64,000 nucleotides of DNA from Siderastrea siderea. Taxonomy: Eukaryota > Cnidaria > Anthozoa > Scleractinia > Rhizangiidae. The translations under genes and the position numbers were made by a program. This document shows, piece after piece, positions 58,317 through 64,000 of the stretch. Where the stretch lies: positions 73,617,762 to 73,681,761 of the forward strand of contig OZ034969.1 of the NCBI GenBank assembly GCA_964030785.1, read 5' to 3'. Positions within the stretch are counted from its first letter, which is position 1, and the number at the start of each line of letters is the position of its first letter. The notes under the pieces were generated by a model, which had not been told where the DNA came from, searched no databases, and saw only the letters and a list, made by a program, of their open reading frames with translations.

Positions 58317-58323
58317 TATAAAC

Positions 58324-59078
58324 CACAGGCAGCCCAAGCTAAGGTTGAGAGCTGCGCATAAATTAGACTGTTTTTTCCACGCTATGCATAACAATGACAT
58401 CGGCACGCTATGCAAAATAATGACATCGGCAACATTTAAGAGTTTGTATGGAAATGATACAAAACGTCTCAAATTGCCGCAAATCAGAAATAAGTCGAAA
58501 TAAAAATGATTTGCCTTATTTCATTGTTGTATTGGTCATTATTTGAGGGCTTCCTGGGCTGGTTTGAAGCTTTTTGGGCCGGAAATTGAGGTTTATATTT
58601 TTCAAGTTTACTGAACGTTTAGAATTAATTAAAGGCAGGAAGCAGTTTCACACTGCACCTCACTTGAGGTTCGATAAATTCAATCACAATAAACGAATCG
58701 CCCTACAACTTCAAAGGTGTATTCTTGGGTCTTGCGCATACCTCTGTTCTTTCTCACTGCTTCCTGCCTTTAATTAATTCTAAACGTTCAGTAAACATGA
58801 AAAATATAAACCTCAATTTCTCGCCCAAAAAGCTTCAAACCAGCCCAGGAAGCCCTCAAATAATGACCAATTCAACAATGAAATAAGGCAAATCATTTTT
58901 ATTTCGACTTATTTCTGATTTGTGGCAATTTGAGACGTTTTGTATCATTTCCATACAAACTCTTAAATGTTGCCGATGTCATTGTTATGCATAGCGTGCC
59001 GATGTCATTATTATGTATAGCGTGGAAAAAACAGTCTAATTAATGCGCAGCTCTCAACCTTAGCTTGGGCTGCCTGTG
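58324..59078. mobile_element. 755-bp near-perfect palindromic element with 7-bp target duplication
   Basis: Both ends read CACAGGCAGCCCAAGCTAAG inward. The arms run to a short centre near 58650-58750, and TATAAAC directly flanks both sides (58317-58323 and 59079-59085). No protein is encoded. The left arm holds a short tandem (CACGCTATGCA...GACATCGGC, twice) that the right arm mirrors. Confidence 0.83.
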
Positions 59079-59689
59079 TATAAACTAGGCCTAAGAACAA
59101 TAAAAAATGCCCTAAGCAAAACCTTTGGTGGTTTGAAGGGTCGTTCGGTTTCGTTTAACCTACCAACGAGAAGCCAAGGTTTGGACGCTGCACGTGCAGT
59201 GTGAGCTACATGACCTAGCTTGCAAGTGGTGTCCTCGTGTGGAAGGTTGAGCAACTTTAATTGTGAGTGCTAAATTTGAACGGAATGCTGATCAAGGCTT
59301 ACTGCACGTTTTGTTTCATGTGTTTCGAGAATTCTTTACAGGTCTGGAAATGTAATCTACTAAGGATCTCGCATCCTATCCATTGGAGCGGTTTCATAAT
59401 CTTCTTATTCGGTTCATGAAAAAAAAACATGTCTCAAACATCTATGTTTTCTCCCGCTTAAGTTACCTAGCCAGAAAAGTTACTCCCTTCAATTCCCTGT
59501 GTACATGTAACCTTGACTGCCAAGGTAAATGAAGATCCGAGCTACTTTACCAACCCGAAATTATTCTGAGGAAATCATCTTTACCTTGGGAGGTTTTATC
59601 ACCACTAATAGCGGAGCCTGTGGGCAAAGCCCGCCAGCGGAGCTCCATTGCTAAGGAAATTTGGTAACCTATCAATCCGAGAAATTTTG

Positions 59690-59775
59690 GTTGTGACGTA
59701 ATAGTCACGTGACCGTCCGTCCGTACGTCCGTACATCCGTACATCCTTACGTCCTTCCGTCCGCACAGACTCTGT
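59690..59775. repeat. CCGT-type microsatellite in a short dispersed repeat
   Basis: Runs of CCGTACATCCGTACATCC-type units follow GTCACGTGACCGTCC. The flanks (GCGGAGC, CGCCAGCGGAGCTCC) look like a dispersed repeat. Open frames across it are low-complexity. Confidence 0.65.
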
Positions 59776-60595
59776 GGGAGAGGGAGGGAAGTCCCAAGAC
59801 AACCTGACGGGGGTAGAGAATGCCATCTTTTCTTGGCGGGAAATCGCGCGGTGCTTTTGGGCAACCGGCGTTTTTCTTGGCGGGAAATCGCATGTCCATC
59901 GTCGCTTTTGAAAAAGAGGTTTCTTTAAAAGCTTAAGCTTCTTTAGCATTTAACGATTGCTCGAGAGTACTGAAGTTTTATACTTGACAAAAAAAACCAT
60001 CTAATATCTATAAATGGAAAGAAAAAGGAAAGAAAAAGTTCAAAAGAATACTGGTAGAAGGCGAAAAGTTCAAGTTACGAAAGCTGCCTTCAATGGACTT
60101 AATGGCTTTGTTTTCTTCACGGCGGAGAGCTTGCCTTGTTCTGAAACACAACCGAGTAAGTGAAGTTTTTAAAGGGTCTAAGGTACATGATTTCGAGTAT
60201 TACGGTGAAAGAAATTACGTTTTGAAATGGAAATTTGATTTATGCCATTAGAAATTTGTCATTTACTTTTGACTTTAAAAAAATTATTAGAAAACGCGCT
60301 CAGATTTGTGACAGATTCTTGAATATTTTGCTCAGCCGATTTCACTAGCGACCTACGATTTTGGAAGTGTAACGCGAATTGCATTTGAATATAAACTTAC
60401 GGGTTTTCGAATAAACTTTTTTCAAAAATGATTTCTCTGTCCATTATTTTGCGTTTGTTTATTCATAACAGTAGGTCTAAGCACAGCCGCAAGACAACTG
60501 CACAAGCTTTGCTTTCAATTTTGACTGTCCGATCCATCTCTTTGTGCAACTGTCGATTTTCTTGTCCTAGAAGTTTTCAATAGTAATAATCTTTT

Positions 60596-60860
60596 AAGCG
60601 AAGCAGTTGTCGGCTTAAAGCTATTCTATCCCAAAAGCTTCCGAAAACAGTTTTGTGCGTTCAAAGCGCCTAACTTTATATAGGCTTACTTCGCAGCCGC
60701 AAAACTAATGCCGGCATAATTTAATTAAAGTGTGTTTGGCGTTTCTTTGTTTTGAATCTTGATGGTCTCTAGTTAGAGAACGAAATATAACAGTTATTTG
60801 AAAAACTATAAGCGAAGCAGTTGTCGGTTTAAACCTATTATATCCGAAAAGCTTCCCAGT
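60596..60860. repeat. Direct repeat pair of ~50 bp
   Basis: AAGCGAAGCAGTTGTCGG...AAAAGCTTCC occurs near 60597 and again near 60812 with a few changes. No gene nearby. Confidence 0.6.
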
Positions 60861-63800
60861 AAAATGCCGGTGAAATGTCAGTATAAATTTTTGACCAGAC
60901 TAATATTTTTACTTAGTGGCAGTTCATGTTATTTGTTAACATCCGAACGTGATGAAGATAACCCATTTAAGGACGTTCGCGCGAAAAACTTCTACAATAC
61001 AGATTTTTTTCATACTTTGGCTACAGTCAGATAATGAGTTACCTATGTCAGAAATGGAAAAAAATTGGGGGGTCACCGACTTCGTTTTCGAAATAAAGCG
61101 CGACAAAAACTACCCCAATTTTGACAAATCGGCCCTCGTAACTCGACATGGCCTCAGTGCTTGTTAGTTGAAAAATATTAAAAATGATTCGCTGTCGACC
61201 CACTTTCTTAGTCAAATTTTACGTAAGTGGGTCTGTTAAGTAAATAATTTGAACCGGTGTCATCCTTTTAGTTAAATTCAACCTCTAAGATCAACTTTAA
61301 CGAACACCGTGCAGCTTCAATAATAGTAGAATTCGATGATGCGAGGGCAGAAAAGATGAAAAAAATCAAACTTCCACAATACAGATTTTCTTTAATTTTT
61401 CACAAAACGTAGATAATCGACAAAGAAAGTGATCTATCAAAAGAAAATATGGGGTCACCGAACATTTAAGAGAATTAAACCCGTGCATAGATATTAAAGT
61501 GCCCACTAGCGCTATATATCTCCACATTTCTTCAATCGCACGCGCGCTTAATGCATGACGTGGCATGACATCACGAAGTGAATTGCGTGCGCAGTAAGGA
61601 TGCGCAGAAACAATTGGCGCGAACGTCCTTAAGCGGTCGAATAATTTTTATTTTGTTTTTGTGAATGAGCGCCGTTCAAGCGAACAGCCAATAATCCAAG
61701 AAGATTTGACAAGCTTTGACAGTTAATGACAGGATATGGAAACATTGCAAACACCAAGCAAGACGGCTCGTGAGTAAAATAATCAAGCTGTGCTCAGCCT
61801 CTAGAATAACGTTTCGAGCTTGGTTTTACAGAACAGATCCCCAAAATATTGGAGGACAATTCGGAACACTTTCGGGCTTTTTGAGAAACACTTTTCGAAA
61901 GCGAACGAGCCAAAAAAAGCCCCAAAATATATTTCAGACCGAAAAGTTTCAGGACTATTTTTGAGAAACGAACACCAGTTCATTCCTTCGTGGCTCCGCT
62001 TTTAGGCTTGGCTAAATCTATATATTAAATAAAATCGAAACTTAATCCTGTATTTTTTGATGAAATCATTTGTAGCCTAAAACAGAAAGTAATTAATTTG
62101 TAATTAATTATAACTTATTAATATATTGCTGTCATTTTTTTTAATGACGCTTAGCTCTTTCATACGTAATGGTTGTCTACATGGACCAAATAAGGATATG
62201 AAGGTTGTTTACCATTTACAGGGGAAAACCGGTTGGTCTACAGTTTGTGCAAATGGTAAGTAAAACCTTCCTAATGGTAAATTCCGTTCGTGATTAGCAT
62301 GTACCATTTGTGCAATTCACTCTGATTTACAGAGAGTCTGGAACTAGTTTGACTATTGGCGCAGGACCTGGGACTGGTAGAAAAAAGTAAATGGAACACA
62401 TTTTCCGTTTGGATATTCCGGTTGGGAATTTTGGACTACCTCTCAAGACGCTCCGCTTACTCTGGAAATTTTCCGGTTAAGCAAACCTTACCATTTACAG
62501 TCCAACCGAAATTTCCGGATTTTTTTTGCAACTGGTAAACACTCGAAGAAACCATTTCAACTGATCTTTGGTCGGCAGTTACATTTCTGAGAAGCAAAAA
62601 TTTTCGGTACACATAAAATAAAACTTGCTGCAGAAGAAGAACGAATAGTATCCCACAATCCTTTGCCTTTTGGAATTTCATGAAGATGGCGAATGTCTTG
62701 TGACACATAGCGAATTTTGCCTGTTTTCGCTTTGGATTTTTTCACAGATAAAGCGTTTCGCTGGGGATAGCACACTTCAAAACACAAACTTACAACTTTC
62801 GTCATGAAATAGGTGCTGTTTCTTTTGAATTTAGCACATTAGAAATAGGTTTTTCAGATAATTTGAATAACAACGTCTCACGCCATCCGTGGCCACCGCT
62901 TCAATGAGTAGCACGAAGTTAATTATAGGTCTCTTTGTGCTTGAGTAATTTACAAGAACAGTTAAAATCTGAATAATTAAAAGGTATTTGGACAACTCTG
63001 TACCATAATGACCCTTAGTGACCCGACAGTTTCAACTTTCTGAAGGTTCGAAAATGGTCCAAATCCCTGCAATTTCGAGTGTCACGTTTTAACTCACATG
63101 GCGATTCCGCAATAAATATAATAGAGTAATAAGCAGGGTTAAAGGAGTTTAATTGCGCTTTTTCTTTAATGTGCTTTCTGCACGAGCAAGGAGTGAATTA
63201 ATCGTTTTTGTTTTGTTAGATAAACTCAAAAGGAGCCTTGAAGATTACCAGTTATTAGCAGTTGCTTTCTCCTTGAGTATGGTCAACGGGGCGACAGATA
63301 TGACTATTTATGTCTCTTCTTGAAATGGTCGAAGTAGTCTGACACATACTTCTATATCGCAAATCATTTTTCCAGTTAATTGTACGTTGTCCTGTTGTCC
63401 TGAAGCGAGTTTAGAATACATTACTTACAATCATCAACAACATCCTCGTGTGTAAACACATGATAAAACTCGCAGGATCTCGTCTTTAGCAACAAATTCG
63501 AATCGATGATCGGTACATGACAATTAAAAATATACTCTCGGCGATGTCGCAACTGCGGTTTATTTAAATCAAGTAGGACTGCAGAAACCGACGAACTGTT
63601 CTTCAACTGAGCGATCATCGATGTACTTCGAGAACAATCAGACCCTTCATTTGGGAAAACTGTCGAGGAAATTCTAGCGAATTTCCTTGCAATAAAGTGC
63701 AGCACACGCAAAACCTTTCAGGTGAACACTAAATTCTTCCATTGACAGGCAGTAGTACTAGACCAGACGCGTTATAACGAAAAAGAGTATTTTGCGTTGT

Positions 63801-64000
63801 AACACGTTATAACCGAAGCTGCCGCCATTTGAGTGAAACGACCCCTTGAGAGACTGATGACGTCACTTCAGAGTTTGATAATATAGTTGTAAACGCAAAG
63901 GATTCTGGGATACTTTTCATTCTTCTTCTGAGCGTGCTGTAAACCTCAGGTTACGTTAAAATTAGTACTTGCAGTATTGTTCGAGAAGCCATCTTCAAAA

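Larger units (their letters stand above)
59086..64000. other. No recognisable gene up to the window end
   Basis: Only short frames and small repeats. The stretch 62190-62540 has repeated TTACCATTTACAG motifs and looks like a degraded MITE. Coding exons of a gene extending past the window could be missed. Confidence 0.45.

Noticed and set aside
1..64000. CRISPR array, bacterial operon or phage content
   Set aside because: No regular spacer-repeat structure and no compact gene strings; the intron-rich layout is animal nuclear DNA.

Overview
The window reads as nuclear DNA of an anthozoan cnidarian, most probably a stony coral. It is AT-rich, with spliced genes that have short exons and long repeat-filled introns. 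It carries Penelope-like and non-LTR retroelement pieces, many MITEs and foldback elements, (AAT)n/(GAAT)n microsatellites, and one intronless class A GPCR. The species call is an inference from this style; there is no diagnostic marker gene.

The main content is a cluster of three paralogous secreted-protein genes, called C, A and P here, which I rebuilt exon by exon from reading frame, splice sites and intron phase. Gene C (minus, 16904 to 9848, 318 aa) is signal peptide - Ly6/uPAR domain - one CUB domain - short acidic tail. Gene A (minus, 31118 to 22502, 373 aa) is signal peptide - CUB - CUB. Gene P (plus, 36813 to 52797, 542 aa) is signal peptide - Ly6/uPAR domain - Thr/Pro stalk - CUB - CUB. 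In all three the signal peptide is split over two exons, each module starts and ends at phase 1, and each CUB domain is split at phase 2 inside its third cysteine codon. All five CUB domains carry a long Asp-rich insertion around the fourth-cysteine position, followed in most copies by a basic patch. A and P are head to head. The first exons share a promoter pattern: an ATTGG/TTGG box, then a TATA-like box about 85-107 bp before the ATG. Gene C has a second, duplicated first exon and promoter at 18790-18930. Secretion plus acidic calcium-CUB-like modules suggests an extracellular calcium-binding or matrix role, possibly skeletal matrix, but that is inference.

Layout. 1-9.7 kb: relics, namely a decayed multi-copy protein pseudogene (1.4-2.87 kb), a 2.4 kb foldback element with an 11-bp target duplication (3720-6086), a dispersed repeat, and a Penelope-like pseudogene split by a MITE (7.4-8.7 kb). 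9.7-19.6 kb: gene C with a truncated LINE in its last intron and a tandem-repeat array in its 5' flank. 19.6-22.3 kb: repeats. 22.3-31.2 kb: gene A. 31.2-36.7 kb: AT-rich intergenic DNA between the divergent promoters. 36.7-53.7 kb: gene P, whose introns hold a pogo-like MITE, a foldback element, a full-length-looking REL-type non-LTR retrotransposon between AAT repeats, and a tRNA-derived SINE. 53.7-64 kb: a GPCR gene (55.6-56.5 kb), a 755-bp palindromic element with a 7-bp target duplication, and otherwise no recognisable gene.
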